64,000 nt of DNA, taken from contig MWCY01000004.1 in assembly GCA_002070275.1 (NCBI GenBank), forward strand, positions 34,837 to 98,836. The letters run 5' to 3'. The notes beneath the pieces are model-generated. The model saw only the letters and a program-made list of their open reading frames with translations. It did no database searches and was not told the origin of the DNA. The first letter of the stretch is position 1; each line of letters opens with the position of its first letter. Shown here piece after piece: positions 17,922-27,591 of this stretch. This DNA is from Candidatus Hydrogenedentes bacterium ADurb.Bin170 (GTDB taxonomy: Bacteria > Hydrogenedentota > Hydrogenedentia > Hydrogenedentales > CAITNO01). The translations under genes were made by a program, and so were the position numbers.

Positions 17922-17961
17922 TTGTTTTCAACGGCGGTCCTTCTCAGGCATGGAGTACAGA

Positions 17962-17991
17962 TTGGCTCCTGCGGGCTGTTCACGTTATAAT
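17962..17991 (+). promoter_or_regulatory. sigma-70-type promoter of the phoH operon
   Basis: TTGGCT at 17962-17967 and a perfect TATAAT at 17986-17991 are separated by 18 bases. Transcription would begin near 17998, about 35 bases before the proposed phoH start, which argues against any start farther upstream. Confidence 0.55.
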
Positions 17992-18032
17992 AGAGTTAAA
18001 TCCGACTTCTTACTGCGTCGAAAGGATATTCT

Positions 18033-19019
18033 ACGAACCCTATTTGCGAAATAGAACTGAACAGCCAATCCGAATCATTGGCACTGCTGGGACATAATGG
18101 TGCCATCAGAAAATTAGTTCAGACACATTTCAATGTGCGTATTGTGGATCGGGGGGCGAAAGTCACGATTTTAGGTGAACAAAATGCCGCGCGATCCGCA
18201 CATGAGCTGCTGTCCGGCATGCTGGATGCCGTGAGAAAAGGCTATTCTCTTACGTTGAAAGATTTCGAATATGCGTTGACCGCATCTCCCGACACGGCAG
18301 GGACCACAACAGGAGAACTTCTCTCTGCGAAGCCGGCAGGCATTCGCCCGGATGTGAAAGTACGACCGCGAACAGATGGGCAGCGACTTTATCTGGATAC
18401 GATTTACGCTCAGGACATCACATTAGTAACCGGCCCGGCAGGTACTGGAAAGACCTTTCTTGCCATGGCTGTTGCTGTGTCCGCACTGTTAAACCGGCAG
18501 GTAAGGCGCCTTGTCCTTACACGTCCAGCCGTAGAGGCCGGAGAACGATTGGGCTTTCTTCCCGGCGATCTCACTCAGAAAGTCAATCCGTATCTCAGAC
18601 CTTTATATGATGCTCTTTACAGCATGGTTGATATGGATCGGATCGGCCGCCTGATTGACCAGGAGGCCATTGAAGTGGCACCACTGGCTTTTATGCGCGG
18701 ACGTACTTTGGATAATGCATTTGTTATTCTTGATGAAGCTCAAAACACAACGCCTGAGCAAATGATGATGTTTTTAACCAGGTTGGGTCAGTCGTCCAAA
18801 ATGGTGGTAACGGGCGACGTGACGCAGATTGACCTGCCCCGCGGCTTTAAATCCGGGCTCATTGATGCACAGGAGACGCTGCAGGGCATAGACGGTATTG
18901 GCATGGTTGCCTTAACCCGCAGTGACGTAATTCGTAATCCGCTGGTGCAAAAAGTGGTCTCAGCTTATGAGGCACGGCAATTGCAGAATAAAGCGCGCTT
19001 CGAAGAAAAAATCGAATGA
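18033..19019 (+). CDS. phoH: PhoH-family ATPase with apparent ACG start
   Basis: PhoH-like cytoplasmic ATPase. Walker A GPAGTGKT, Walker B VILDEAQN and the TGDVTQIDLP block are intact. It heads a phoH-pgpH-ybeY group of the kind seen in many bacteria, where PhoH is linked to RNA or ribosome metabolism. The start is odd. The frame is closed by TAA at 17997-17999 and has no ATG, GTG or TTG until a TTG at 18078. That TTG would remove the first 15 residues and has no ribosome-binding site. A good site, AAAGGA (18021-18026), lies 6 bases before ACG at 18033, and the N-terminus from there (NPICEIEL...) has the usual length. I annotate ACG as start, giving 328 aa; a sequencing error for ATG is the main alternative. 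Confidence 0.88.
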   Translation, partial: TNPICEIELNSQSESLALLGHNGAIRKLVQTHFNVRIVDRGAKVTILGEQNAARSAHELLSGMLDAVRKGYSLTLKDFEYALTASPDTAGTTTGELLSAKPAGIRPDVKVRPRTDGQRLYLDTIYAQDITLVTGPAGTGKTFLAMAVAVSALLNRQVRRLVLTRPAVEAGERLGFLPGDLTQKVNPYLRPLYDALYSMVDMDRIGRLIDQEAIEVAPLAFMRGRTLDNAFVILDEAQNTTPEQMMMFLTRLGQSSKMVVTGDVTQIDLPRGFKSGLIDAQETLQGIDGIGMVALTRSDVIRNPLVQKVVSAYEARQLQNKARFEEKIE

Positions 19020-19098
19020 GGCTTCAGATTCATCATTGATGCCCTCTTTCCCATTGGGCCTTTCCCTCAACTATCACCAAACAGCACTGTAGAACATT

Positions 19099-21615
19099 AT
19101 GGCTTTCTCCAGCAACATCAACACCCCAACCGGCCTCAGCACAGGGGCGGATTCGGTCATTTTTAACGTTCACAACGGGCAGGATCACACTGAAAAACGA
19201 ATCTTTCAGGTGCCGCTCCGTCAGATCGCCTTTGTGCTGGCTGTATTCGTGCTTTCGATTGCGGCGCTGACCCGGGAATCGCCCCGCGACCGTATCTCCC
19301 CTGAAGACCTCAAATCCACAGTGGCGCAGCGTGAAATTCGCGCTATGTTTTATTTTGAGTCCACCGACATCAAAAAAACACAGGAAGCCCGGGATCTGGA
19401 AGCCATGAAAGTGCCTGTGCACTATCGCATCCACAATGAAGCAGCAGAAGAACAAATCCGGCTCCTTCAATACAGACTGGAAATGATTCGTGAACAATGC
19501 AGCCTGGTGCCCGAGAAACTGCATGCTGCCCTGCAACGCTCGGAGCCTGCGCAAACTCCTGAATCAGTCCTCCAGCGTGAGGTCACTGCTTATGCGACCC
19601 GTCTCAAAGAAGAAACTGCGTGGGAAAGTTTTCCGGAGCCGGACCTGCTCGCCCTTTGGCTGACCCCGGACAAGGTAAATTTAACAAGTGCTCCGGGCGC
19701 TGATCTTTCCGCACCGCGTGACCCGACAGCGCTGCAGCCGGAATTTACTTTTGAACAGAGCAATAAAATGGGCGCCATGGCTCTCTCTTCTTTGCGATTT
19801 GTCCTTTTTACAGGCATCCGGCACAGCGTGTCTTCAAACATAGATCTGGCACGGCATATCGTCATTCTTCGTGACAGGAACCTGCCCGAACTTCCCATTA
19901 CAACCGACACCAGTTTTGGCGAAGTACCTGACCTTGCTAAAGCAGCAACGCTGCTGAATCAGCGGCTTACTGAATCTGCCAAAACGCTTGCCAGCGAAAT
20001 GGGGATGCCGGAAGCGTGGGCCCGTATCCACGATGCCTCACAAGCCCTGGTTGAGCCTCTCCTTATTGCTACGCTGCAGGAAGACAGGCAATCCACTGAA
20101 AACGCACGTGCTGTTGCCATGGAATCGGTAGCACCCGTTCTAAAAGAGATCGAGGCAGGCGAAATTATTCAGGATGCAGGAAAACGTTGGACGGAGCAGT
20201 CCCGTATCGATGCGCAATCCTACATGCATGTTCTGTCCGATGAACAGCATCCCTACAAAAAAATCCTGAATACCCTTACAGCGCATTTTATTCTGGTGCT
20301 TCTTGTCTTTTGGGCATTATACAAACGCCTTCATTTTCAAGTGGACCAGCGCGGTCTGTCATCGAGAACCGTTTTCAATCTTTCGCTGCTGATCTTATGT
20401 GGCACTTTAATCATCGGGCGAATCAGCTCTTACTTTGAACCGTCGGGCTATGTATTGCCGGTGGCGGCAGGCGGCATTCTTTTTGCCATTCTGGCAGGCC
20501 CGCAGCGGGCGGCCTTTTTCGGCGTACTTCTTGCCGCAATGATTTCCGCCCAGTACCAGTATAATTGGCGGCTGCTGCTGGTGCAGGGTGCCATGATTAT
20601 TGCCGGGGCTTTCAGCATTTACAAGGTTCGCAAAAGAAATGATATGACCGCTGCCGCTCTGATCGCCACTTTTGTGGGGCTGTTATGTGCAGGCGCTGGT
20701 CTGCTTGCTTCAGATCTTCTCTTTGGAGAGATCTTCATGCGCCGCAGTTTTCTGATACTGCTGAATGGCGGCTTATGCGTTCTGGTGGTGCCTGCACTGC
20801 TGCCCTGGCTGGAACGTCTGTTTGATATTACCACCGATATGCAGCTTCTTGAGTACAGCGATCTCAACAATGAGCTGCTGCGTAAACTCGCTATCGCGGC
20901 ACCCGCCTCCTATGCACACAGTCTCCTGCTGGGACAGATCGCCGAAGCCGCTGCCGACGCCATAGGCGCCAACGGGCTTCAGGCCCGGGTATGCGCCTAC
21001 TATCACGACATAGGCAAGCGGCATAAACCCGAGCACTTTACAGAAAACCAGGGCGGCCGGAAAAACATCCACGACAATATGCCGCCGGAAATCAGTGCGC
21101 GTATGATTCGGCAGCATGTTATAGAAGGTGCACGGGAAGCCCGGGAGCACAATCTTCCGAAGCCCGTGATCGACGGCATTCTCGAGCATCACGGCACCTG
21201 CAGAATCAGTTTTTTTTATGATTTGGCGCAAAAAACAAACCCCGGAGAAATTATCGCGGACGATGAATTCCGTTACCCGGGCCCAAAACCGCAATGTCCG
21301 GAAACGGCTATCCTCATGATTTGCGATGCATCAGAATCAGGAGCCCGCTCTATTCCCAATCCGACACAGGAAAAAGTGCGCCAGTTTGTTGACACAATAA
21401 TTAAGGCACGGGCTGAAGACAATCAGTTTGACAACTGCGACCTTACCCTCAAGCAGCTGCGCATCATCAGGGACGTGGTCGCCCGCTCCATTTTCAACGC
21501 AATGCATACACGCATCGCCTATCCGGGACAAAACGCTCACAAAAAAGAAGAACCGCAGCCCTTGCAGGACAATACCTCTCAGAAAAACAGTCAGGAGGCG
21601 TCCGTACCCACATGA
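19099..21615 (+). CDS. pgpH: PgpH-type 7TM-HD phosphodiesterase
   Basis: 838 aa. An N-terminal membrane segment (about residues 35-60) is followed by an extracytoplasmic 7TMR-HDED-type region to about residue 390. A cluster of membrane helices spans about 395-580. A cytoplasmic HD domain follows, with YYHDIGK (His636), EHHGT and the ending DEFRYPGPKPQ. Characterised PgpH hydrolyses the second messenger c-di-AMP to pApA. Residues and length agree with an active enzyme. The stop overlaps the ybeY start by four bases (ATGA), showing translational coupling. A diadenylate cyclase gene should exist elsewhere in the genome. Confidence 0.93.
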   Translation: MAFSSNINTPTGLSTGADSVIFNVHNGQDHTEKRIFQVPLRQIAFVLAVFVLSIAALTRESPRDRISPEDLKSTVAQREIRAMFYFESTDIKKTQEARDLEAMKVPVHYRIHNEAAEEQIRLLQYRLEMIREQCSLVPEKLHAALQRSEPAQTPESVLQREVTAYATRLKEETAWESFPEPDLLALWLTPDKVNLTSAPGADLSAPRDPTALQPEFTFEQSNKMGAMALSSLRFVLFTGIRHSVSSNIDLARHIVILRDRNLPELPITTDTSFGEVPDLAKAATLLNQRLTESAKTLASEMGMPEAWARIHDASQALVEPLLIATLQEDRQSTENARAVAMESVAPVLKEIEAGEIIQDAGKRWTEQSRIDAQSYMHVLSDEQHPYKKILNTLTAHFILVLLVFWALYKRLHFQVDQRGLSSRTVFNLSLLILCGTLIIGRISSYFEPSGYVLPVAAGGILFAILAGPQRAAFFGVLLAAMISAQYQYNWRLLLVQGAMIIAGAFSIYKVRKRNDMTAAALIATFVGLLCAGAGLLASDLLFGEIFMRRSFLILLNGGLCVLVVPALLPWLERLFDITTDMQLLEYSDLNNELLRKLAIAAPASYAHSLLLGQIAEAAADAIGANGLQARVCAYYHDIGKRHKPEHFTENQGGRKNIHDNMPPEISARMIRQHVIEGAREAREHNLPKPVIDGILEHHGTCRISFFYDLAQKTNPGEIIADDEFRYPGPKPQCPETAILMICDASESGARSIPNPTQEKVRQFVDTIIKARAEDNQFDNCDLTLKQLRIIRDVVARSIFNAMHTRIAYPGQNAHKKEEPQPLQDNTSQKNSQEASVPT

Positions 21616-22067
21616 TCACACTTGATATCAAAAACGAATCGACTGTACACCGGATTATTCAAAAAAAGACATTGCTGCGCCTTCTGGAATGTATTGTGAC
21701 AGGTGAAGGCATTAAAGATCCTCTGGAAGTCAGCGTGCTTTTCTGCGATGATGCATTTATGACTTCTCTGAACAAACAGTACAGAAATGTCGCTTCAACG
21801 ACAGATGTGCTTGCTTTTCCCATGGATGCGCAAATCCCGTCGGATAGTGTCCGGGTGCTCGGCGATATCGTTGTTTCCATGGATGTGCTGCGAACCCGGT
21901 GCAAGGACGTCCGGGAAGCAATGAGACAGGAACTGCTGCTTCTGGTATGCCATGGCATGCTGCACCTGCTCGGATACGATCATGATACACCGGAAAAACG
22001 TACACTGATGCAGCAAAAGCAGGCGCTGTATCTTGAACTGCCTTTCGATACTGTTTGGCATTCATGA
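21612..22067 (+). CDS. ybeY: endoribonuclease YbeY
   Basis: 151 aa, normal length. The zinc-binding motif HGMLHLLGYDH is at residues 114-124. A typical N-terminal beta region has the YRNVASTTDVLAFP block. YbeY takes part in 16S rRNA 3'-end processing and ribosome quality control in the cytoplasm. It overlaps pgpH by four bases and is followed by two CNNM-CBS genes, an arrangement common in bacteria. Confidence 0.96.
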   Translation: MITLDIKNESTVHRIIQKKTLLRLLECIVTGEGIKDPLEVSVLFCDDAFMTSLNKQYRNVASTTDVLAFPMDAQIPSDSVRVLGDIVVSMDVLRTRCKDVREAMRQELLLLVCHGMLHLLGYDHDTPEKRTLMQQKQALYLELPFDTVWHS

Positions 22068-22100
22068 TATAATAGGTATTCTCTGGATTAACAGAACAAT

Positions 22101-23594
22101 ATGCAGGAACAGGAGCACAGTATTTCCTTGGATGACGATACCAGCGGGGACCCTCCGCGAATAGCAAGACTTGGGTTCACAGGCCGGAGTGCCTTTCAGG
22201 CTTTTGTTCTGATCTTTTCCCTTCTCCTCTTCTGCAGTTTGGCTACCAGAGCCAATGGTGCAGCAGATACCGGCGGGACAGGGCACTTCTCTCATCCCTG
22301 GCATGAAATTATTACTCCTTCGGTAATATTTGCCAGTTTTTTCCTGATACTCTGCTCTTTCTTCTTTTCCTCCTGCGAGGCCTCTTTTCTGTCTCTAAGC
22401 AAAGTGCAGCTGCGTGCCCTTCGGGAAACAGGCAGCTGGATTCACGGCCTGACCGCTCAGTTGCTGGACAAGCCTGCCAGCCTGCTTACCACCATCCTGA
22501 TGGGAAATACCATCGTGAATGTGCTGCTAAGTATCACCTTTGCAGGCCCGATGACCGCTGTTCTGCAGAAGAGCTTCCTTCTTTCCGGGACTTCTGCTTA
22601 TTTGTTGACGGTCGCTGTAACTACTGCCATTCTGCTTTTCTTCTGTGAAAGTCTGCCCAAAATGCTCGCAGTGGCTCATCCACGAACCTTTGCCATTGCC
22701 GCCGCCGTACCGATTTATTGCGTGGAAATGCTCATGACGCCTTTTCGGCTCTTCTCCATGAGCCTGGTCGGATATCTTTTTAAAGTAACCCGCCTCAGTC
22801 AGGTGCCGCCCGCTGTTTTTCTCACGGATGAGGAATTTAAAATCCTTCTCTCTGAAGGAGAGGCTGCCGGTGCTATTGAAGAAGATGAGCGGCAGATGAT
22901 TCAGGGAATTCTTGAATTTCAGGATGTGACACTACGGGAAATTCTTTCTCCCCGGCCGGACATTGTCGCTATCCGGGAATCAGCCACAGTACGCGAGGCG
23001 CTTGCCATCGTACGGGAACACGAATATTCACGCATGCCCGTTTATAAAGACAGTCTCGATCGCATTTGCGGCATTTTGTACGCCAAAGATCTGCTCCCTG
23101 TCACAGAAGACGGAGAGCAGGACAGCCCGGTCACCCAATATATGCGCCGGGCACACTTTGTCCCGGAAACCATGACCGTGGCAGATTTTGTATCCATGGC
23201 TCAGAGGCTTCATATTCATATTGCCATCGTTGTGGATGAGTACGGCGGTACGGAAGGCCTGGTAACGCTGCAGGATGCACTGAGAGAAGTGGTGGGCGAT
23301 ATTGGCGAAGAGGACGACGTGGAGCCTCCTTTGTGCGTTGACGGTCCGGATAATTCAAAGCTGATCGCCGGCAATTTCCCTCTGTCCGACTTTGCCGAAA
23401 TGATGGGGCTTACATTGAAAAATGAAGAGCACACCACCCTTGGCGGGTTCCTTCAATCTCAATCTGAAACAATTCTTGCTGTCGGAGATCATATCGCCTA
23501 TGAGGGATTATGCTTCCGTGTTGAAGAAATCGATAAGAAGCGCATCACGCTTGTACGGGTGATGCATGAACCCTGCACTGCGCCGGAAGAATAG
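22101..23594 (+). CDS. CNNM/CBS-domain membrane protein (HlyC/CorC family), first copy
   Basis: 497 aa. A cytoplasmic N-terminal extension of about 35 residues precedes a membrane segment near 35-50. The CNNM (DUF21) domain with several membrane helices follows (about 70-230). A CBS pair includes ILSPRPDIVAI and the conserved VVDEYGGTEGLVTLQD, and a CorC_HlyC C-terminal domain ends the protein. Related proteins are tied to Mg2+ or other ion transport or its control. It lies between ybeY and a second member of the same family, 9 bases downstream. Confidence 0.88.
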   Translation: MQEQEHSISLDDDTSGDPPRIARLGFTGRSAFQAFVLIFSLLLFCSLATRANGAADTGGTGHFSHPWHEIITPSVIFASFFLILCSFFFSSCEASFLSLSKVQLRALRETGSWIHGLTAQLLDKPASLLTTILMGNTIVNVLLSITFAGPMTAVLQKSFLLSGTSAYLLTVAVTTAILLFFCESLPKMLAVAHPRTFAIAAAVPIYCVEMLMTPFRLFSMSLVGYLFKVTRLSQVPPAVFLTDEEFKILLSEGEAAGAIEEDERQMIQGILEFQDVTLREILSPRPDIVAIRESATVREALAIVREHEYSRMPVYKDSLDRICGILYAKDLLPVTEDGEQDSPVTQYMRRAHFVPETMTVADFVSMAQRLHIHIAIVVDEYGGTEGLVTLQDALREVVGDIGEEDDVEPPLCVDGPDNSKLIAGNFPLSDFAEMMGLTLKNEEHTTLGGFLQSQSETILAVGDHIAYEGLCFRVEEIDKKRITLVRVMHEPCTAPEE

Positions 23595-23603
23595 TCGGGC
23601 CCT

Positions 23604-24845
23604 ATGGATATTTTTATTTTCCTAATGTGTGTACTTGGATCCTTTTTTTTCGCTGCCTACGAGACCTGTTTCTATTCTGCGAATCTGATCAGAATCCGAC
23701 ACCTGGCTGAAAAGGAGAATAACAAAACAGCGGTACGGCTGCTGGCTCATTACAAAGATCCGGGACGACTGATCACACTGATGCTGGTAGGCACCAATCT
23801 TGTCCTCGTTATCGGCACTATTTCTCTCAGCCGGGCAGTCGGTGCCGGATGGACAACATTGATCGCTACCCCGGTTTATCTTTTTGTCGGAGAAATTGTC
23901 CCGAAAAGTATCGCCCGGCACTTTCCTATGCAGATGGTACTGCCTCTTTTTCCGCTTGTCACTTTTTTTGATCGTCTGCTGGCGCCGATCACCTGGCCCA
24001 TCGTCCAACTCTCTAAATTGGTGCTCAAAATGCTGGGCCGGGAAGGTGAGCACATGAAGCCGCTGGCGGGATCCAGAGAAGACGTGCGCATTCTGGTAGA
24101 TGAAAGTCATGATCAGGGTGCGCTTGACCCCGAAGAGCATGAGATGATCCATTCAGTCATCGCCCTGCAGAACCAGAGTGCCAAGGAAGTCATGGTGCCG
24201 CGCATGCAAATGCTTGCCTTGCCCGAGTCTGCTACACGTCATGAATTAACTGCTTTTTTCATCGAAAGCGGCAGAACACGCCTGCCCGTGTATGCGGATA
24301 CTGTTGACCAGATTGTCGGCGTTGTCAATGCCTTTGACCTGATTAAAGACACAAGAACCGATCGTCAGGACATCGCCCGTTTTATTAAACCTATCATCCA
24401 TGTGCCGGACACAATGAAATTGGACGACGTGCTGAAAGTGATGCGGGATGCCCGTCAATCTGTTGCCATTGTAACCGATGAGCACGGGGGTACTGATGGA
24501 CTGATAACGCTGGAAGATATACTTGAACAGATATTCGGCGAAATCCATGATGAATACGACCTGGCGCCGACACAACTCAAAAAAATCGGACCCGACGCCT
24601 ATTTTGTTGACGCACAGATGCCATTGGAGGCGTTTTGCGAAGCGCTGCATATTCCGCTGATAGAAAACGGGGTAGAAACAGTGGGCGGCTGGGTAACCCG
24701 TCTTGCCGGATGTATACCTGAGCGGGGGCAGGTCATTCCCTGGGAGAACCATACAATCATTATTCTTGAGGGTGCTCCCAACTATATCTCCAGTATCCGG
24801 CTGGAATTGAATCAGGAGAAAGCACCCGAACATGACCAAGCATAA
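23604..24845 (+). CDS. CNNM/CBS-domain membrane protein (HlyC/CorC family), second copy
   Basis: 413 aa with the same layout as its upstream neighbour but without the N-terminal extension: CNNM membrane domain (about 1-140), CBS pair with MVPRMQMLALP and VTDEHGGTDGLITLED, and a CorC_HlyC C-terminal domain. Sequence divergence from the first copy is large, so this is an old tandem pair that may form a complex or have different ion roles. Its end overlaps the following lipoprotein gene by 14 bases. Confidence 0.88.
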   Translation: MDIFIFLMCVLGSFFFAAYETCFYSANLIRIRHLAEKENNKTAVRLLAHYKDPGRLITLMLVGTNLVLVIGTISLSRAVGAGWTTLIATPVYLFVGEIVPKSIARHFPMQMVLPLFPLVTFFDRLLAPITWPIVQLSKLVLKMLGREGEHMKPLAGSREDVRILVDESHDQGALDPEEHEMIHSVIALQNQSAKEVMVPRMQMLALPESATRHELTAFFIESGRTRLPVYADTVDQIVGVVNAFDLIKDTRTDRQDIARFIKPIIHVPDTMKLDDVLKVMRDARQSVAIVTDEHGGTDGLITLEDILEQIFGEIHDEYDLAPTQLKKIGPDAYFVDAQMPLEAFCEALHIPLIENGVETVGGWVTRLAGCIPERGQVIPWENHTIIILEGAPNYISSIRLELNQEKAPEHDQA

Positions 24846-25797
24846 CGCCTGCTTTACCCGATATGCGCTTCGTCCCGTTCGGCCGTTTCTCACGGTCTGT
24901 AAGCCTTCTGCCCTTCTTTGGCTGTTGCCTGCTGTTCTTTTAGTATCTCTCACAGGCTGCGTCCATCTGGGAACGCCTTTTGAACCCGTCGAACTTCCTG
25001 CCGGTGCCCCCTCCGTTCGGGATGTCCTTGCGAGTCTGACTGAAAATGAGGCCCGGCTTCATAATTTCAAAGCGACCGGAACCATTATGGTTAAACTCCC
25101 GGAAATGGAGGGGATACAGGTTTCCCGGGAAAGCGTTGTGTCTTTCGCCGCCCCGGATTCCCTCTATGTCCTTGGAAGAAGGTACGGAACCCGTATACTC
25201 AACCTCATTTATGATAAAGACTCTTTCCTCATAGAATTTCCCACGCGGCGCGAATATTACTACCGCCCATCGGAAGAAAGCCTGGGTTCCGTTACCACTG
25301 CTGATATTGTGCGGGAAATGTTTCAGCCTGAAGACTGGAAACAATTGAATCCACGCCTGATTCAAATGACCGCATATGACGAAGAAAAGCAAACAGCCAC
25401 CCTTGTACTCTGGGAAGGAAGCGGCGTTGCCTTAAGGCATAAACGAACACTTAAACTGCAGGGTGCGCCCTGGGTCGTGCTGGAGAATATTCTCTATAAT
25501 GAATCAGGTGTTCCCGTCGCCCGAACAAACAAAAGCCACTATTACAACAACAATGACCTACACTATCCTACTCAGATAGAGTGCACTTTCCCGCAGGAAG
25601 ATGTGTGGATGCGCTTCATCATGAGAAAAGTTGAAACCAACTGCGAGATTGATCCAGCACTCTTTGATATCCCTGCCAAGCTGTCGGACCTTATATACAA
25701 AAAACATAAGCAGGTGGATCTGTTCCGAAGCGACATTACTTCCCTTGACGATCTTTCTGCAGGTACGGCGGAAGAAAACCAGGATCCGGTGCCATGA
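24832..25797 (+). CDS. LolA/DUF4292-like lipoprotein
   Basis: 321 aa. The N-terminus is long and basic, with a hydrophobic stretch (about residues 28-42) ending in a lipobox LTGC, so it is probably lipidated and periplasmic. The mature part is beta-rich, with a FKATGTIMVKLP strand and a long series of beta strands that recall LolA/LolB and DUF4292 proteins. These bind lipids or lipoproteins in the periplasm, but sequence alone does not prove that role here. It overlaps the CNNM gene upstream and shares ATGA with rlmN downstream. Confidence 0.65.
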   Translation: MTKHNACFTRYALRPVRPFLTVCKPSALLWLLPAVLLVSLTGCVHLGTPFEPVELPAGAPSVRDVLASLTENEARLHNFKATGTIMVKLPEMEGIQVSRESVVSFAAPDSLYVLGRRYGTRILNLIYDKDSFLIEFPTRREYYYRPSEESLGSVTTADIVREMFQPEDWKQLNPRLIQMTAYDEEKQTATLVLWEGSGVALRHKRTLKLQGAPWVVLENILYNESGVPVARTNKSHYYNNNDLHYPTQIECTFPQEDVWMRFIMRKVETNCEIDPALFDIPAKLSDLIYKKHKQVDLFRSDITSLDDLSAGTAEENQDPVP

Positions 25798-26855
25798 CCG
25801 CCGCTTTCGAAGCCTTTCATCTGACAGGCTCCACACCTGAAGAAATGGCAGAACTGCTTTCGGAGCCACCCCGTCTGGGGCGCCAGATTTTCACCTGGAT
25901 TCATCGGAAGCGTGTTTTTAACTGCAGCGCCATGACTGATCTTCCCCTCCAGTTAAGAAACCGTCTCAATGCTCAGGAAACTCTTTTTGCGCTGAAAGTG
26001 ATAGAAAAAAAGCAGTCAAAGCAAAACGGAACCTGCAAACTTCTGCTGGAATGTGGGGACGGCGAGCTCATTGAATCTGTGCTGCTCAGGCACAAAGACC
26101 GACTGACCTTCTGCCTGTCATCGCAGGCCGGATGTGCGTTAAATTGCTCGTTTTGCGCCACAGGCCAGTCCGGATTCCGGCGCAGCCTCTCCGCTGCAGA
26201 AATGGTTGAGCAGGCGCTTCATCTCGCCTGTGCAGGAAATTTGCAGTCGAACAGCACACCTAATCTTGTGTACATGGGCATGGGCGAACCCTTTCAAAAC
26301 TATGATGCCGTAATGAAAAGTATCGCCCTGCTGATGAATCCGCTGGGGATGGGTATCGGAGCCCGGAAAATCACTATTTCCACCGCAGGCGATATACCGG
26401 GAATAGACCGACTGGCTGAAGAACCCCGCCAACTGCGACTAAGCGTTTCTCTTCATGCCGCACATGATGATCTGCGTTCCGCACTGGTTCCTTTAAATAA
26501 AAAATACCCGCTTCAAGATTTGCACGATGCTTTGCAGCGGTACCAGAACCGTCGGGGAAGGCAGATCACCATTGAATGGACACTTTTGGAGAATACGAAT
26601 GACTCTCCGGAAGAGGCGCTCCGCCTGGTTTCATTTCTAAAAGGGTTGGATGCGGTCGTGAATGTAATTCCGTGGAACCCGGTATCCGGGTTGCCGTTTA
26701 CTCCCTCTCCCCAAAAAAGGCAGGACAGGTTTATGAGCGTGCTGGAACATGCCGGAATTACAGCGACCTTGCGCCAGGAAAGAGGGGGCGACATTGATGC
26801 GGCATGCGGGCAATTGCGTATGCGCCGTAACCGTTCGTTTCGCGAGAAAAGTTAA
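25794..26855 (+). CDS. rlmN: 23S rRNA (adenine2503-C2)-methyltransferase RlmN
   Basis: 353-aa radical-SAM enzyme that methylates A2503 of 23S rRNA and often A37 of tRNAs. The cluster motif CALNCSFCATGQSG, the MGMGEPFQNYD block and the C-terminal catalytic Cys in DIDAACGQL are all present. It overlaps the lipoprotein gene by four bases and closes the phoH-led operon. Confidence 0.96.
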   Translation: MTAAFEAFHLTGSTPEEMAELLSEPPRLGRQIFTWIHRKRVFNCSAMTDLPLQLRNRLNAQETLFALKVIEKKQSKQNGTCKLLLECGDGELIESVLLRHKDRLTFCLSSQAGCALNCSFCATGQSGFRRSLSAAEMVEQALHLACAGNLQSNSTPNLVYMGMGEPFQNYDAVMKSIALLMNPLGMGIGARKITISTAGDIPGIDRLAEEPRQLRLSVSLHAAHDDLRSALVPLNKKYPLQDLHDALQRYQNRRGRQITIEWTLLENTNDSPEEALRLVSFLKGLDAVVNVIPWNPVSGLPFTPSPQKRQDRFMSVLEHAGITATLRQERGGDIDAACGQLRMRRNRSFREKS

Positions 26856-26862
26856 TACGCTA

Positions 26863-26906
26863 TTATTTGCTGGAATGAATGCTTTCCCCGCCCGCAAAGC
26901 AAATAA
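26863..26906 (+). terminator. possible stem-loop after rlmN
   Basis: A 9-base inverted repeat, TTATTTGCT (26863-26871) and AGCAAATAA (26898-26906), lies just after the rlmN stop. There is no T run after it, so it might be a weak terminator or an mRNA end stabiliser. Confidence 0.3.
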
Positions 26907-26992
26907 GATGATCGTTATGCTTGGATAAAAACATATCGTTTCAACTGCATATTTTATACACCGCATATACATTTTTACTCTTAACAACAGAT

Positions 26993-27020
26993 TTGCTTTG
27001 TTTATTCCATTTTATATATT
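26993..27020 (+). promoter_or_regulatory. candidate promoter of nrfHA
   Basis: TTGCTT at 26993-26998 and TATATT at 27015-27020 are 16 bases apart in an AT-rich stretch before nrfH. I looked for an FNR-like dyad and did not find a convincing one. Confidence 0.35.
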
Positions 27021-27065
27021 ATCTGTAAGGTAATAATAACTTAAGTCTGAGTGGAGACGGACACC

Positions 27066-27545
27066 GTGGCTGACTTTCTTCAACATACCTGGCTGAGGCG
27101 GCTTTTTTACGCATCCCTGTTTTTCGGCATTTCTTCGGGTCTTGGTCTCGGAGTAGGAACTTACACGTTCTTTTATGCCAAAGGCTTATCCTACATGAAC
27201 GATGATGCGGAAACATGCGCCAATTGCCATGTGATGAAGGAGTACTACGACGGTTGGGTTAAATCCAGTCACAAGGCTGTTGCCGTCTGTAATGACTGCC
27301 ATACTCCCCATAATTTTTTTGGAAAATACTGGGTAAAAGCGATGAATGGCATGCATCATTCCTATGCTTTTACCACCGGGTTCTTCCCCGACAACATTCA
27401 AATCAGACCAGGGAACCGTCAGGTGACCGAGGGCGCATGCCGTTATTGTCACAGCAAAATCGTTGAGGAAGTGGATCGTTTCGGACACGGGCCTCAGGCT
27501 TTGGACTGCATTAGATGCCACACTTCTGTGGGTCATTTAAAATAG
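27066..27545 (+). CDS. nrfH: NrfH-type tetraheme cytochrome c, quinol dehydrogenase for nitrite reductase
   Basis: 159 aa from GTG at 27066; GTG at 27051 would add five residues, but GGAG at 27053-27056 fits the later start. One N-terminal membrane helix (about residues 12-38) anchors it to the inner membrane. Four heme c motifs follow: CANCH, CNDCH, CRYCH and CIRCH. NrfH takes electrons from the menaquinol pool and passes them to NrfA. The nrfA gene starts 46 bases after the stop, so the two form an operon. Belonging to the NapC/NirT/NrfH family is certain; NrfH is chosen by size and partner. Confidence 0.93.
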   Translation: MADFLQHTWLRRLFYASLFFGISSGLGLGVGTYTFFYAKGLSYMNDDAETCANCHVMKEYYDGWVKSSHKAVAVCNDCHTPHNFFGKYWVKAMNGMHHSYAFTTGFFPDNIQIRPGNRQVTEGACRYCHSKIVEEVDRFGHGPQALDCIRCHTSVGHLK

Positions 27546-27591
27546 TATCATTGGTTTATGTAGTTTTTATCGGGAAAGGAATCACAGCGTT

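Noticed and set aside
26856..27065. FNR/CRP site before nrfH
   Set aside because: No TTGAT-N4-ATCAA-like or CRP-like dyad with good match was found.
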